Origin: CAZISM01 sp964541895
Lineage (GTDB): Bacteria; Zhuqueibacterota; Zhuqueibacteria; Residuimicrobiales; Residuimicrobiaceae
Assembly: GCA_964541895.1 (NCBI GenBank)
Contig: CAZISM010000122.1
Span: 1 to 15,276, forward strand
DNA: 15,276 nucleotides
Direction: 5' to 3'
The translations under genes were made by a program, and so were the position numbers. The notes under the pieces were generated by a model. The model searched no databases. It was given only the letters and a program-made list of their open reading frames with translations, and had not been told where the DNA came from. Position 1 is the stretch's first letter, and the number at the start of each line of letters is the position of its first letter. This document shows positions 14,506 to 15,276 of the stretch, piece after piece.

Positions 14506-15276
14506 ATGTCAGTATGGTCTCGTCCGTATCGAATGCTTTTGCTGCTGCTGATTTTTGTTGCTGCCGGTTATAGCCAAACCACCCTGCGCGGCGTTGTAGC
14601 GGATTCTGTGACCCGAAAGCCGCTGATCGGCGCCAACGTCGCTCTGGTCGGCACCGCCCTGGGTGGTGTGACCAACCTGGAAGGCGTTTATTCGGTGGCC
14701 AGAGTTCCGGATGGTCGCTATGAAGTGCGCGTCACCTACATCGGCTATGCCGGCAAACTGGTGGCCGTGAACATCCGTCAGGAGCAGGCGGCGACGCTCG
14801 ATGTCTATCTGGCGCCTGTGGTTATTTCCGGTGGTACGGTGACTGTGCATGCGCAGGCGATCGGTCAGGTCGCTGCGATCAATCAGCAGATCAGCGCCAA
14901 CACGATCGTCAATGTCATCTCTGAGGAAAAGATCCAGGAATTGCCGGATGCCAATGCCGCCGAATCGGTGGGGCGGTTGCCCGGCGTTTCTATTTTACGA
15001 TCAGGCGGCGAGGCGAACAAGGTCATCCTGCGCGGACTGGAGGACAAGTTCACCAACATCACCATCGACGGTGTGAAAATTCCGCCTACGGACGCCACCA
15101 GCCGCGGCGTGGATCTGAGCACCTTGTCGCAAAGCTCGTTAGCCGGCATCGAACTGTACAAAGCCTCAACCCCGGACAAGGACGGCGACGCCCTGGCGGG
15201 CAGCATCAACCTGGTCACCAAAAAAGCTCCCGAGGAGAGACGGATCAAGGTCGATCTCAAAGGCAATTACAACCGA
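14506..15276 (+). CDS. TonB-dependent outer-membrane receptor, 5' part only
   Basis: The first 257 codons are open to the last base of the window. Residues 1-23 form a signal peptide (YRMLLLLLIFVAAGYSQ). Residues about 26-105 form a carboxypeptidase-regulatory-like domain (LRGVVADSVTRKPLIGANV, GVTNLEGVYSV, VRVTYIGYAG), and about 130-245 form the plug, with IQELPDANAAESVGRLPGVS, VILRGLEDKFTNITIDG and DGDALAGSINLVTKKA. The last motif is the usual plug-to-barrel junction, so the barrel begins just before the edge. Such receptors import oligosaccharides, siderophores or cobalamin using TonB energy. The plug style recalls receptors of the TonB-Xanth-Caul type, often tied to plant-carbohydrate uptake, but the substrate is not readable here. 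AGGA (14493-14496) precedes the ATG. Its position 29 bp after RR2 suggests a shared transcript. Confidence 0.93.
   Translation, partial: MSVWSRPYRMLLLLLIFVAAGYSQTTLRGVVADSVTRKPLIGANVALVGTALGGVTNLEGVYSVARVPDGRYEVRVTYIGYAGKLVAVNIRQEQAATLDVYLAPVVISGGTVTVHAQAIGQVAAINQQISANTIVNVISEEKIQELPDANAAESVGRLPGVSILRSGGEANKVILRGLEDKFTNITIDGVKIPPTDATSRGVDLSTLSQSSLAGIELYKASTPDKDGDALAGSINLVTKKAPEERRIKVDLKGNYNR

Overview
The window looks like chromosomal DNA of a moderately GC-rich Gram-negative bacterium, most plausibly from the FCB side of the tree (Bacteroidota, Ignavibacteria, Calditrichota, KSB1-type lineages). The reasons are a TonB-dependent receptor with an N-terminal carboxypeptidase-regulatory-like domain, a periplasmic two-component-propeller sensor kinase fused to a LytS-type kinase core, and LytTR-type signalling. 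Several genes have good Shine-Dalgarno sites. The lineage is an inference from gene content. No tRNA, rRNA, insertion sequence, phage gene or CRISPR array was seen.

Positions 1-5478 (+) form a tightly packed gene string that is probably one operon: the 3' end of an M3-family zinc oligopeptidase, a probably exported GH51 alpha-L-arabinofuranosidase, a class D (OXA-like) beta-lactamase with all its motifs intact, an MFS transporter of the anion:cation symporter type, and a Gfo/Idh/MocA NAD(P)-dependent sugar oxidoreductase. Gaps are 45, 12 and 13 bp, and the last pair overlaps by 1 bp. Glycosidase, transporter and oxidoreductase fit release, uptake and oxidation of an arabinose-containing or related sugar. 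The beta-lactamase is the odd member.

Positions 5479-7540 hold typA/bipA with a recognisable promoter, followed by a 14-bp perfect hairpin in the convergent gap. Positions 7540-9057 (-) encode a Tat-exported protein resembling the L-fucose/L-arabinose isomerase fold. It is divergent from a MarC-family membrane protein (9292-9942), which is followed 35 bp later by a LytTR response regulator, RR1 (9978-10700).

Positions 9978-15276 contain the most interesting module. A 1059-residue sensor kinase with 14 propeller repeats (13869-10690, -) overlaps the 3' end of RR1 by 11 bp and is divergent from a second, receiver-only regulator, RR2 (14108-14476). RR2 aligns with the RR1 receiver without gaps but has no output domain. 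A TonB-dependent receptor starts 29 bp after RR2 and runs off the window. The inferred layout is one extracytoplasmic ligand-sensing kinase flanked by two paralogous receivers, one DNA-binding and one not, next to an outer-membrane uptake gene it may control. The two largest gene-free gaps, 9058-9291 and 13870-14107, each hold back-to-back promoter candidates.
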